64,000 bases of DNA, taken from Halioglobus sp. (lineage in GTDB: Bacteria > Pseudomonadota > Gammaproteobacteria > Pseudomonadales > Halieaceae). The notes under the pieces were generated by a model. It did not search any database. It was not told the origin of the DNA and saw nothing but the letters and a program-made list of their open reading frames with translations. Positions 37,489-46,050 of the stretch are shown here, in pieces. The position numbers were made by a program, and so were the translations under genes. Location: assembly GCA_020443425.1 (NCBI GenBank), contig JAGRIE010000009.1, positions 1-64,000 on the forward strand. Direction: 5' to 3'. Within the stretch, counting starts at the first letter, position 1. Every line of letters starts with the position of its first letter.

Positions 37489-38615
37489 ATGTGCAGGTGC
37501 TGGAAAATAATATTGATCGCTGCATCCGCGACGATCAGGTAGACGATGGCAGTGACCACCGCGTTGGTGGCAGCCTGTCCTACCGCGGCGGAACTCCTGC
37601 CGGAGTTGATCCCGGCACGACAGCCGGCGACGGCAATGAGTACGGCGAACACCAGCGCCTTGAGCAGGCCGACGGCGATATGGGAGAAGCTCAGCGCGGT
37701 CTCGCCCTGGATAATGTACTGGACTGGCGCGATGCCCATGCCGCCGGCGACGATGCCGCCGCCGATGATGCCCAGCAGGTCGGCGTAAAGAGTCAGCAGC
37801 GGCATGATCACAATCAGCGCCAGCATGCGCGGCAACACCAGGAACTCAACCGGGGATATGCCCATCGTGGTGATGGCATCGATCTCCTCGTTGGTCTGCA
37901 TGGTGCCGAGCTGGGCGGCGTAGGCGGCCCCGGTGCGACCGGCCATCACCACCGCGGTCATCAATACGCCCATTTCCCGCAGCATACCGATGACGACGAG
38001 GTTGGCAACGTAGATTTCCGCGCCGAATTGTTTCAGCTGTACCGCCCCCAGATACGCCAGGATCATGCCCACCAGCACACTGGTCAGGGAAATGATGCCA
38101 AACGCGTGCGGCCCGGCCTGGTAGCAGAAATTCATGAAGTCGACAAAGCGTGTATTGGCCTTGCCGCGCACCAGTCGCGTCATTGCGACCGTGACTTCAC
38201 CGGTGAAGGCCAGTGACTCCTGCAGGTGTTCCCAGGCTTCGCGCAGCAGTCGCTGTGGATTGAGCTGGGACAGCCACGAAGTGCGCGCCTTCGCGGGCTC
38301 GGTGCGCGGCTCCACGGCGGTGGCCACCGCCAGCAGTTGCTCGATACCGGAGGGCATATTGCGGGTTTCAAATACGGTGCCCTGCGCCTTGCAGCAATCG
38401 TGGCACTGCAGCAGGAAGCTCATCAGCATTGAATCCCAGTGACCCAGCGAGGAGCCGTCAGCCGTCAGATGAGTCAGGTGACGGCTGGCGAGCTCGGATC
38501 GCAGGCCGCTGAAGCCCGCAGGATGTTGCCCCTGCTCCCAATCCCCGGAGAGCACCAGCGCCGCAGTGTCCTGTTCTTCTTGTTGTAGTGTGTACTCGGG
38601 TGGCTGAGAGCTCAT
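37485..38615 (-). CDS. ABC permease, MlaE family, with N-terminal STAS-like domain
   Basis: A 376-residue protein. Residues 1-110 form a STAS-like domain (LVLSGDWEQGQHP, then ADGSSLGHWDSMLMSFLLQCHD), and 150-376 form the five-helix MlaE permease with REMGVLMTAVVMAGRTGAAYAAQLG. In E. coli Mla the STAS domain is a separate protein (MlaB); here it is fused. First gene of the four-gene operon. The lipid and its direction of transport cannot be told from sequence. Confidence 0.9.
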   Translation of the reverse strand: MSSQPPEYTLQQEEQDTAALVLSGDWEQGQHPAGFSGLRSELASRHLTHLTADGSSLGHWDSMLMSFLLQCHDCCKAQGTVFETRNMPSGIEQLLAVATAVEPRTEPAKARTSWLSQLNPQRLLREAWEHLQESLAFTGEVTVAMTRLVRGKANTRFVDFMNFCYQAGPHAFGIISLTSVLVGMILAYLGAVQLKQFGAEIYVANLVVIGMLREMGVLMTAVVMAGRTGAAYAAQLGTMQTNEEIDAITTMGISPVEFLVLPRMLALIVIMPLLTLYADLLGIIGGGIVAGGMGIAPVQYIIQGETALSFSHIAVGLLKALVFAVLIAVAGCRAGINSGRSSAAVGQAATNAVVTAIVYLIVADAAINIIFQHLHI

Positions 38616-38682
38616 GGAGCGTCGCTGGTCAGTGCATTACAAAGTATTTAGTCTACCGGCTGCTCGGGGCAAATACCATGTG

Positions 38683-39189
38683 TTACTCAAATCGCTCGGG
38701 CGGACGACTTGCGTCGATGATGTCGTACGCTTTCCGGTAGATCTCCACGACCGGCGTCTCATTGCCCACCTCCCTGCGCCTGGCGATCATGGTGATCGGG
38801 AACAGGTAGTTGTCACTGTCATGGTCGCGCAGCGCCCGACTGCGTCCCTGGCGGTCTTCATAGATGACCCAGTGCATGCCCAGGTCTGCCGCCAGCAGGT
38901 CGCCCATGATGACGCCCATGGCCTGCAGTTCCCTGACCTGGTCGCCCCGCACCAGCTGTCGGTCCAGCAGTGTTTGCAGCAGGTCGAGGTCGCGTTCGCG
39001 GTCGCCGCTGAACTGCCGGCCGAGATTGTTTGCCGCCAGCTCCTGCAGCAGCTGTCGCTGCTGCTCCATGTACTGCAGGTCGAGTTTGGACGGCTCGCTG
39101 ATGGCGACAGCCTCCTCCGCGAGGCCCGGGACGGACACCCACCCGGCGCAGAGCAACAGCGCCATGCCAATGATCTTTCTGATAGTCAT
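38683..39189 (-). CDS. Exported DUF3806-like protein
   Basis: A 168-residue protein with a Sec signal peptide (MTIRKIIGMALLLCAGWVSV and on, cleavage near GLA-EE). The C-terminal part (GVIMGDLLAADLGMHWVIYED, DSDNYLFPITMIARR) resembles DUF3806 proteins, of unknown function. A strong GGAGG lies four bases before the ATG. It precedes the lipid ABC operon on the same strand, 67 bases away, so a link to envelope lipid transport is possible but unproven. Confidence 0.72.
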   Translation of the reverse strand: MTIRKIIGMALLLCAGWVSVPGLAEEAVAISEPSKLDLQYMEQQRQLLQELAANNLGRQFSGDRERDLDLLQTLLDRQLVRGDQVRELQAMGVIMGDLLAADLGMHWVIYEDRQGRSRALRDHDSDNYLFPITMIARRREVGNETPVVEIYRKAYDIIDASRPPERFE

Positions 39190-39260
39190 AATGCCTCCTT
39201 CCTGAAAAGGTCTGTGTTGATGGGGCAGTATCGCCGCATCGTTCATTTTAGCCTACAAGG

Positions 39261-39288
39261 TTGTTATCCTGCCGCTGTCATGGATAAT
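39261..39288 (+). promoter_or_regulatory. Sigma-70-type promoter for dapA-bamC
   Basis: TTGTTA (39261-39266) and GATAAT (39283-39288) are 16 bases apart, and the dapA ATG follows about 68 bases later. Confidence 0.5.
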
Positions 39289-39356
39289 GGCGGGCTTTCC
39301 CCCGGCGAGCGCGGGTGCCCAGCTTGCGCCCAACACTCAAGATGCGGAGACAGTCA

Positions 39357-40229
39357 ATGATTACCGGCAGTATTGTCGCCCTGGTCACCCCCATGCTGGC
39401 CGATGGCAGTGTCGATTGGGCCGCTTTGGAGCGGCTGCTGGACCTGCACCTGGCCGCGGGCACCGCTGCGATCGGTGCCGTGGGCACTACAGGCGAGAGC
39501 GCCACGCTCAATGTCCGTGAACACTGCGATGTGATCAGCTTCTGTGTCCGCTACTGCGCCGGGCGAATGCCGGTGATCGCCGGCACCGGCGCCAATTCCA
39601 CCCGCGAGGCAATTGAGTTGACCGGGTCGGCGGCCGCCGCGGGTGCCGATGCCTGCCTGCTGGTGACACCCTACTACAATCGCCCCACCCAGCGCGGCCT
39701 GTACGAGCATTACAAGGCCATTAACGACGCTGTGGCCGTGCCCCAGATTCTCTATAATGTACCCGCTCGCACCGCGGTCGATATGAGCAATGACACTGTG
39801 CTGCGCCTCGCCGAGCTGGAGAACATTGTCGGCATCAAGGATGCCACCGGCGATCACGCCCGCGGGGTGGACCTGATCCAGCGCTGTGGTGACAGGCTCG
39901 CTGTCTACTCCGGCGATGACCCCACCGCGATGGAATTAATACTGGCCGGCGGCAGTGGTAATATCTCCGTCACCGCTAATGTGGCGCCCGCGCTGATGGC
40001 GCAGTTGTGCGCGCTGGCGCTGGCGGGAGACCGGGTTGGGGCAGAGGTGATCAACCAGCGGCTGGCGCCGCTGAACAAAGCCCTGTTCCTGGAGCCGAAC
40101 CCGATTCCTGTCAAATGGGCACTGTTCCATCGCGGCCTGATCGGGGAGGGGATACGCCTGCCCCTGACGACCCTGGACGAGCGCTATCACGCCCAGGTTA
40201 TCGATGCCCTTGAGTCTGCAGGAGTTTGA
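39357..40229 (+). CDS. dapA: 4-hydroxy-tetrahydrodipicolinate synthase
   Basis: DapA condenses pyruvate with aspartate semialdehyde, the first committed step to diaminopimelate and lysine. The 290-residue protein has Lys161 (GIKDATGD) for the Schiff base, Tyr133 and Arg138 (YNVPART), and the GTTGES loop (43-48). The ATG at 39357 has GCGGAGA upstream. It is followed by bamC with overlapping TGATG, the same order as E. coli dapA-nlpB. Confidence 0.97.
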   Translation: MITGSIVALVTPMLADGSVDWAALERLLDLHLAAGTAAIGAVGTTGESATLNVREHCDVISFCVRYCAGRMPVIAGTGANSTREAIELTGSAAAAGADACLLVTPYYNRPTQRGLYEHYKAINDAVAVPQILYNVPARTAVDMSNDTVLRLAELENIVGIKDATGDHARGVDLIQRCGDRLAVYSGDDPTAMELILAGGSGNISVTANVAPALMAQLCALALAGDRVGAEVINQRLAPLNKALFLEPNPIPVKWALFHRGLIGEGIRLPLTTLDERYHAQVIDALESAGV

Positions 40230-41284
40230 TGTTTATGCGAAGTAATGTCGTGCAAATTGTGTTGGTCAGCGCCCTGCTGCTCTCGAGTTCCGGGTGCGGC
40301 TATATTTTTGGCGATGAAGGTGTTTTTCGCGACCGCTCCGAGGATTACAAACAGGCGCCGGAGACTGCACCGATCGTGGTGCCCGAGGGCATGAACAGTG
40401 TGCCGCTGCGCGAAATCTACGTGATACCCCCGGTGGAGGATAAATTCCTGGCGCAGGGAGAGTTTGAAGTGCCGCGGCCGACACCGCTGTCCGCCGGTGC
40501 CGGCGCCGAAGTGGTGCGTATCCAGAAGCTGGGCGATGCCAGTTGGGCGCTGATCGGCATTGCGCCGGGGCAGGTGTGGCCCCAGGTGCGAAATTTCATG
40601 TCGGCCTCCGGCATGCAGGTCGCCCGCGCCGATGCCCAGGCCGGTATTATGGAGACCAACTGGCTGACGGTTGAGGGCGAGCCGCTGGCGAGCCGGTTCC
40701 GCTTCCGCATAGAGCAGGGTGTTCAGCGCGGCACCAGTGAATTGCACGTACTGCAGATGCAGCAGACGGGGGGCAGTAACGCCTGGCCCGAGACATCCGA
40801 TGATCCGGCACAGGCCGCTGAAATGTTGCAGGCCGTTTCGCAGTTCATGGCCGACAGTGCCGATTCGGCGCCGGTGTCCATGATCGCCGAGCAGGGTATC
40901 AGCGCGGGCGGCAAAATCTCGATGCTGGAAACGCCGGATGGCACCAGCTATCTGGAGCTGGAGTTGCCGTACGACCGCGCCTGGGCGTCGCTGGGTCGGG
41001 CGCTGGAGGAGGCCTCGTTCCAGATAACCGATAAGGATCGCAGCAGCGGTACTTACTATGTACTGTTTACCGGCGAAGCCGAGGCGAAGGAGCAGAGCTG
41101 GTGGGGTTCACTGTGGAACAGTGACGATGACAAGCCGATGGTCGGCGAGGCATTTGTCATCACGGTGGCAGCGTTGTCGAAAGACTCGGTGAGCATCCAC
41201 CTGCGCCCGCAGGACGGCAGTTTCCCGTTTGACAATCGCGATGGCCAGGAACTGTTGTCCATGATCAAGGGCAATATTGACTGA
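40229..41284 (+). CDS. bamC: Outer membrane assembly lipoprotein BamC
   Basis: A 351-residue lipoprotein of the beta-barrel assembly machine. The signal ends with the lipobox SSSGC. An extended N-terminal segment (DRSEDYKQAPETAPIVVPEG) that binds BamD is followed by two helix-grip domains (about 95-210 and 225-345). The ATG overlaps the dapA stop; a second Met lies two codons on. Neighbourhood and length agree with BamC (E. coli 344). Confidence 0.9.
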   Translation: MFMRSNVVQIVLVSALLLSSSGCGYIFGDEGVFRDRSEDYKQAPETAPIVVPEGMNSVPLREIYVIPPVEDKFLAQGEFEVPRPTPLSAGAGAEVVRIQKLGDASWALIGIAPGQVWPQVRNFMSASGMQVARADAQAGIMETNWLTVEGEPLASRFRFRIEQGVQRGTSELHVLQMQQTGGSNAWPETSDDPAQAAEMLQAVSQFMADSADSAPVSMIAEQGISAGGKISMLETPDGTSYLELELPYDRAWASLGRALEEASFQITDKDRSSGTYYVLFTGEAEAKEQSWWGSLWNSDDDKPMVGEAFVITVAALSKDSVSIHLRPQDGSFPFDNRDGQELLSMIKGNID

Positions 41285-41314
41285 GCGGTAGGTTCGGCGG
41301 AGGACTGCGGGCAA

Positions 41315-42079
41315 GTGCAATTCGCCTCCCTGGGCTCGGGTAGCAAGGGCAATGCCACGCTGGTTCGAGCGGGCGATACGCTGGTCATGATCGACTGCGG
41401 CTTCTCCCTGCGTGAAACCGTGCGCCGCCTGGAGCGCCTCGGTATCGACCCGCAGCAGCTCGACGCGATCCTGGTGACGCACGAGCACTCCGATCACAGC
41501 AGCGGCGTCGCCGCACTGTCCCGCAAATTCCAGATTCCTGTCTACCTCACCCACGGCACCCACAGCACCGGTCGCTGTGATGGCGGTTACCGGCAGTGCC
41601 TGTTCAACTGTGAGGACACGGTGGTTATCGGTGAGCTGTCCATCAAGGCGGTGGCCGTGCCGCACGATGCGGTGGAGCCGTGCCAGTACCGGCTCAGCTG
41701 TGGCGAGCATACACTGGGCGTACTCACCGACCTCGGCAGTGTCACGCCCCATGTGATCGAGAATTTCCGCAGCTGCCACAGCCTGTTGCTGGAGTTCAAT
41801 CACGATCTCCCGATGCTGATGGAGGGTCCCTATCCGGCGCACCTGAAACGCCGCGTCGGCGGCGACTGGGGGCATCTCAACAATGAGCAGGCGGCTGACC
41901 TGCTGCGGCAGATCGATGGCGCGCAGTTGCGCCATGTGGTGGTGGCCCACATCAGTGAGAAGAACAACAGCCGCTCACAGGCCGAAAGTGCCCTGCTGTC
42001 GGTGCTGGACAGTCTCGACAGGGTGATTTTCGCGGAGCAATCCGGCGGCTTTGACTGGCTTGATCTGGCCGCTTCCTGA
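41315..42079 (+). CDS. Metallo-beta-lactamase fold hydrolase (YycJ/WalJ-like)
   Basis: A 254-residue MBL-fold protein with the metal motif THEHSDH (55-61) and further His/Asp ligands (VPHDAVEPC, LTDLGSV, AHIS). Related proteins (YycJ/WalJ) act as DNA exonucleases or affect cell-wall signalling; the function here is unproven. The start is GTG at 41315, 30 bases after bamC. The dapA-bamC-MBL order also occurs in Pseudomonas. Confidence 0.86.
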   Translation: MQFASLGSGSKGNATLVRAGDTLVMIDCGFSLRETVRRLERLGIDPQQLDAILVTHEHSDHSSGVAALSRKFQIPVYLTHGTHSTGRCDGGYRQCLFNCEDTVVIGELSIKAVAVPHDAVEPCQYRLSCGEHTLGVLTDLGSVTPHVIENFRSCHSLLLEFNHDLPMLMEGPYPAHLKRRVGGDWGHLNNEQAADLLRQIDGAQLRHVVVAHISEKNNSRSQAESALLSVLDSLDRVIFAEQSGGFDWLDLAAS

Positions 42080-42177
42080 GTTGCCCCGCTGACACTGGCG
42101 CCTTTTTGCCAGAACTGTGAATTCCCTCTCGTTCCTGTCGGCAAATGCCGGGCCCGACTTCACCGCCAGCGCCGCTT

Positions 42178-42197
42178 GCGATAGCCTGCGCTATCGC
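42178..42197. terminator. Tight palindromic hairpin between convergent genes
   Basis: GCGATAGC (42178-42185), loop CTGC, GCTATCGC (42190-42197) is a perfect 8-bp stem with a 4-base loop, between the MBL gene (plus) and the LRR gene (minus). There is no T-run. It may be a bidirectional terminator or a REP-like unit; only one copy was noticed in this window. Confidence 0.4.
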
Positions 42198-42229
42198 GCT
42201 TGTTCAGGTGGTATAGGAGGGCTGCAATG

Positions 42230-42730
42230 TCATTGGCAGTGCTTCGGCAGAATAACGGTTGTCACCTGAGCGAGGCTGCCCGGCCGTGGGCACTGCAGCT
42301 TGGGGTTGCCGGACAGATCGAGGTGGCGCAGCGACGGCAGCTGGCCCAGCGGCACCGGGTCGACGACCTTGTTGTCGTCGAGGTACAGCGCTTCCAGCCG
42401 CGACAGCGTCGCGAGTTCGACCAGGTTGCGAACCTGGTTGGCGGAGAGGCGCAGCACGGTCAGGCCGGTGAACGTAGAGAGGCCCTCAAGGTTTTCGATA
42501 CCCGCGAAACTGCAGTCGAGCGTGGTCAGTTGCTGCGCCCCGGTGATTACGCCGTCGTTGATAGCCTGCTCGAGGCAGCCGTTCAGGCCCGGATCGGGCA
42601 CGGTGAAGTCGCGGAACAGGGGCTTGGGTGCGTAGACCACTTTGTCATTAACCTTGACGTCATAGCCCTGGCAGGCACTGAACAGGAAACACGCTGAAAC
42701 AATGAACAGGCAAAACAGAAGGTGTGGCAT
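42230..42730 (-). CDS. Small leucine-rich-repeat lipoprotein
   Basis: A 166-residue protein. Signal and lipobox (FLFSAC, Cys20) predict a lipoprotein. From about residue 68 four LRR units follow (LTTLDCSFAGIENLEGL, LTVLRLSANQVRNLVEL, LEALYLDDNKVVDPVPL, LRHLDLSGNPKLQCPRP), closed by a Cys-containing cap. LRRs of this type bind proteins or other ligands. It is divergent from the cyclase gene and shares its regulatory region, which may link them. Confidence 0.82.
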   Translation of the reverse strand: MPHLLFCLFIVSACFLFSACQGYDVKVNDKVVYAPKPLFRDFTVPDPGLNGCLEQAINDGVITGAQQLTTLDCSFAGIENLEGLSTFTGLTVLRLSANQVRNLVELATLSRLEALYLDDNKVVDPVPLGQLPSLRHLDLSGNPKLQCPRPGSLAQVTTVILPKHCQ

Positions 42731-42791
42731 GACAGGTGCTCCTTTTTGACCATGGAATCACGGCAGGTGATGGGATCAATACGCTCAGACG

Positions 42792-42820
42792 TGGCTACCA
42801 CGCCAACTGGCACCTATAAT
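42792..42820 (+). promoter_or_regulatory. Promoter for the cyclase-PDE pair
   Basis: A perfect -10 TATAAT at 42815-42820 with a weak -35-like TGGCTA (42792-42797), 17 bases apart. Transcription would begin near 42827, which favours the ATG at 42878 (or 42860) as the cyclase start and excludes the earlier in-frame ATGs at 42752 and 42770. Confidence 0.55.
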
Positions 42821-42877
42821 GCCAGTAGTCGTGATCTACTTCACTACAACTTTCAGTCCATGGAGGCCTATTTCAGC

Positions 42878-44221
42878 ATGCCAATTTCCAGTGACAAAGG
42901 CGGGTCAGGGCAACCGGCTGGCGAGGGCGCGGGCAACAACCCGGAGGCGCCGAACGCCATCAGTATCGTCCAGCGCGGCAACCTCAAGGCGCTGGAAACC
43001 ACGCTGCGCAGGCAGTGGCGCATGGGCCAGAATATTGTGCTGTGCTGGAGCTCCGACGCGCGCGGCGTGCTGGTTATCTTCGTGCCGCACTATTTCCTCG
43101 GCAACTACTGTGCTGACGGCGAGATCACCCCCGAGGAGAGCAAGGCCAACGAGGCCTTCATCCGCGAGCTGATTTCGGGCGAGCGACGCAAGACACGTGA
43201 GGAGTTGTTCGCTATCAGCGCACGGCTGGATGTCTCCCCGACGTTTATCAAGCTCGATTCCGCGCTGTCCGAGGAGCCCCAGGTACTGGAGGCGGTTGAG
43301 CATGTGATCAAGCGCTACGGCCTCAGCTATGTTGAGAACCGGGCGGTCATCCTGTTCGATATTGTCGATTTCTCGCTCTACACACCGTTTGAACAGGCCA
43401 GCCAGCTGAACAGCCTGTCCTATTCCATGAACTCAGCCTACAACAAACTGCTGGCACAGGGCATCGAGATCAATTTCGCGCGCACCACCACTGGCGACGG
43501 CTACTACGTCTGGAACCGCGACTTCAGCCCCAGTGCCAACCAGGACCTGTTCGTGTTCATGCTGCTGGTGGTGGCCGATAATACGGTGGCCCAGGTGGCG
43601 TCCAAAGGACACACCGTGCCGGTGATCCGCACCGGCTATCACATCGCCGGGCACTACGAGCTGTACCAGGCCGAGGGCGTCAACCCCTCGGTGTTCAGCT
43701 ATATTGTCGGCGATGTCACCATCGATCTGGCGCGGATGCTGGACCTGGCGCAACCGAACCAGGTGCTGATCGGGGATTTTCACTGTGAACCGGCGCGGTG
43801 GGGCTCGAGTGCGGTCAAATCCATCAACGCGGTCTCAGCAGTCACCTTCGTCAATGCCTGCAGTCGCATGCTGCCGGCGCTGGAAGGCATCCTGCTGTCG
43901 GGCAAGAGTATCGATGCAATCTCCTGCCGCCTGACAGAGGGGGTCGATGCCGACGGCGAACAGCGGCCGCGACGTTTTCGCATCGTCGACAAACACGGCA
44001 TGTCGCGCTGCGCCTACAACCTGCAGATAGAAATCGACCTGGCCGGCAGGAACCTGTCGCTCGGCCTGGACCAGAATGAACTGCCGTGTCGCGCGGCGGT
44101 GAAACCCGGTGACAGCCAGGGCGGGAAGTCCATCGACGCGGCGCCCAGCGCGGAAGAGTTGTTCGACGACCTGGCCGGTATGCTGAAGAAGACCGTCACC
44201 AAGACCATCACCGAGGACTGA
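42878..44221 (+). CDS. Class III nucleotidyl cyclase-like protein
   Basis: A 447-residue cytosolic protein. The N-terminal half (about 25-150) has no domain I recognise. The centre is a class III cyclase homology domain: LFDIVDFSLYTPFEQASQLN with metal-binding Asp161 (and Asp164), TTGDGYYVWN with Asp207, and a C-terminal SYIVGDVTIDLARML with Arg286. The usual Asn of the VNxAxR motif is not seen, so activity may be altered. GGAGG lies 11 bases before the ATG; ATG 42860 is an alternative. The next gene, a PDE-like HD protein, starts 7 bases after its stop, suggesting a make-and-break cyclic nucleotide module. Confidence 0.75.
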   Translation: MPISSDKGGSGQPAGEGAGNNPEAPNAISIVQRGNLKALETTLRRQWRMGQNIVLCWSSDARGVLVIFVPHYFLGNYCADGEITPEESKANEAFIRELISGERRKTREELFAISARLDVSPTFIKLDSALSEEPQVLEAVEHVIKRYGLSYVENRAVILFDIVDFSLYTPFEQASQLNSLSYSMNSAYNKLLAQGIEINFARTTTGDGYYVWNRDFSPSANQDLFVFMLLVVADNTVAQVASKGHTVPVIRTGYHIAGHYELYQAEGVNPSVFSYIVGDVTIDLARMLDLAQPNQVLIGDFHCEPARWGSSAVKSINAVSAVTFVNACSRMLPALEGILLSGKSIDAISCRLTEGVDADGEQRPRRFRIVDKHGMSRCAYNLQIEIDLAGRNLSLGLDQNELPCRAAVKPGDSQGGKSIDAAPSAEELFDDLAGMLKKTVTKTITED

Positions 44222-44228
44222 TCGCTAT

Positions 44229-45128
44229 ATGGGGAATATTCAGCGAGCCGGCCATATGGATGTCAGCAATACGGTCGATGTGTCTGACCCGGAACGGGTC
44301 GCCGATGCCGTAACCGATATCTTTAGGGTGCTCTACCCGGAGTTCGACCTGTCGCCGCTGTCCGTGCTGTTCCGCGATTTCAGGCGCCTTTACAGCGGCT
44401 CCTATCCTGGCTACCGGGCCTGCGATGTCCGCTACCACAACGCCCAGCATGTATTGGACGTGACCCTGGCGATGGCGCGACTGCTGGACGGCTACGAGCG
44501 CAACTGCAGCCCGCGTGAGGCGCTGGGGCCGGAAATGGCGATGACTGGCATCGCCGCCGCACTGTTCCACGATTCCGGTTACATCCGGCGCACGCGCGAC
44601 AGTCGCCACAAGAATGGCGCGGCATATACCCGTGTTCATGTCAGCCGCGGTATCCGCTTCGTCAGCGACTACCTGCCGGGTGTCGGCCTGGATTACATGG
44701 TCGGTCCCTGCTCGCGGATACTGCATTTCACCGGCTACGAGGTGGACCCGCGTGATGTGCGGGTGGCGAGTGAGCAGGAGCACCTGCTGGGGAAATTACT
44801 GGGGACTGCCGACCTGATTGCGCAGATGGCCGATGTCGAATACGTGCGCAAATGCCGGGATTTCCTCTATGAGGAGTTTGCCGCCGGCGGTCTGGCCGGT
44901 GAGGGCTGCGACGCCGGTTACAAGGGCGCTGTCTACCGCTCGCCGGAGCAGTTGCTGGACCAGACGCCGGAATTCATACGGTCTGCGATCGATGTGCGCC
45001 TGGACGGGTACTTCAACAGCGTACACCGCTATGCCGCCGATCACTTTGAGGGGCGTCACCTCTACATGGACGCGATCCAGGAGAACTGCCGCACGCTGCT
45101 GGCAATGCTGGAGCGTGACAGAAACTGA
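44229..45128 (+). CDS. HD-domain protein resembling class I cyclic nucleotide phosphodiesterase
   Basis: A 299-residue protein. YHNAQHVLDV (His70, His74, Asp77) followed by ALFHDSGY (His114, Asp115) and a distal TADLIAQM (Asp195) is the metal-ligand layout of class I 3',5'-cyclic nucleotide PDEs (HNxxHxxDV plus HD plus D). GYP is absent, so it is not an HD-GYP c-di-GMP enzyme. It lies 7 bases after the cyclase-like gene and is probably co-transcribed. The substrate (cAMP, cGMP or other) is inference. A second in-frame Met lies at codon 10. Confidence 0.75.
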   Translation: MGNIQRAGHMDVSNTVDVSDPERVADAVTDIFRVLYPEFDLSPLSVLFRDFRRLYSGSYPGYRACDVRYHNAQHVLDVTLAMARLLDGYERNCSPREALGPEMAMTGIAAALFHDSGYIRRTRDSRHKNGAAYTRVHVSRGIRFVSDYLPGVGLDYMVGPCSRILHFTGYEVDPRDVRVASEQEHLLGKLLGTADLIAQMADVEYVRKCRDFLYEEFAAGGLAGEGCDAGYKGAVYRSPEQLLDQTPEFIRSAIDVRLDGYFNSVHRYAADHFEGRHLYMDAIQENCRTLLAMLERDRN

Positions 45129-45146
45129 TGCCTGCCGTTTTTCCCC

Positions 45147-45959
45147 GTGCCCACCGCATCCGGGTCGTTTGAACTGGCGCTGCTGCCAGCCACGACCGCA
45201 GACACAGACTACGCGGCCACCCTGGCGCAGCAACTCGGGCTGCCGGCACTGGCTGTGGGTATTGACCCCGTGCACTGCAGTACAGCTGACGCGCTGTTGA
45301 TTGTCGAGGACGGGGGGCTGCGCCTGCAGCAGACCGGGCGCGCTGCCCCCGGCCCTGTGGTTGTGGACTTCGGCAGCGCCGGGATGCGTCATCGCCGCTA
45401 TGCCGGCGCCCGTGAAATACTCGGCAGGGCTGTGGGGTTGGGTAAGAAATCCGCGCTGCGGGTGCTGGATGCCACGGCCGGCCTGGGCACCGATGCCTTT
45501 GTGCTTGCTGATATGGGCTGTGAGGTGCTGCTGTGCGAGCGCGAACCGGTGATCGCACAGTTGCTGCACAGTGGCCTGCTCGCCGCGGCAGGCAGCAGTG
45601 ACCCCTGGCTGGCAGGGGTTGTGGCGCGGATGCAATTGTGCCCCGGCGACGCACGGGCGGTGTCGCAGCACCACCTGCAGCAGGGGGTGGACGTGATCTA
45701 CCTCGACCCGATGTTCCCGCCGCGCCGCAAAAGTGCGGCCGTGAAAAAGGCGATGGCGTTATTCCAGAGCCTGTTGCAGGGCTCCAGCGCCCCGGCTGAC
45801 GCGGAGGCGCTGCTGCAGTGGGCGCTGTTGCAGGATGCGGCGCGGGTCGTGGTGAAACGGCCCGCCAGGGCGCCCGCGCTCGCCGCACAGTCGCCCTCAC
45901 ATACTATCAGCGGCAAGTCGGTGCGCTATGATGTGTACGTGCAGCGCGGACTGGCGTAG
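45147..45959 (+). CDS. rsmJ: 16S rRNA (guanine1516-N2)-methyltransferase RsmJ
   Basis: A 270-residue SAM-dependent methyltransferase (E. coli RsmJ 250) that modifies G1516 of 16S rRNA. DATAGLGTDAFVLA (108-121) is the SAM motif, and YLDPMFPPRRKSA carries the catalytic motif. The C-terminal ISGKSVRYDVYV is also family-specific. Start GTG 45147 has no strong ribosome site and is tentative; an ATG at 45128 is out of frame. Confidence 0.9.
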   Translation: MPTASGSFELALLPATTADTDYAATLAQQLGLPALAVGIDPVHCSTADALLIVEDGGLRLQQTGRAAPGPVVVDFGSAGMRHRRYAGAREILGRAVGLGKKSALRVLDATAGLGTDAFVLADMGCEVLLCEREPVIAQLLHSGLLAAAGSSDPWLAGVVARMQLCPGDARAVSQHHLQQGVDVIYLDPMFPPRRKSAAVKKAMALFQSLLQGSSAPADAEALLQWALLQDAARVVVKRPARAPALAAQSPSHTISGKSVRYDVYVQRGLA

Positions 45960-46050
45960 GCGGCAGCTGCGGTGCCGACCGCTGCGCGTGATGCCGGGTG
46001 CAAGCCGGGCCGCGACGGCGCCGGGTTTTTAATCATTTGCGGGAGTTTTC

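Noticed and set aside
44229-45128. HD protein as an HD-GYP c-di-GMP phosphodiesterase
   Set aside because: There is no GYP motif, and the HNxxHxxDV pattern fits class I cyclic nucleotide PDEs better.
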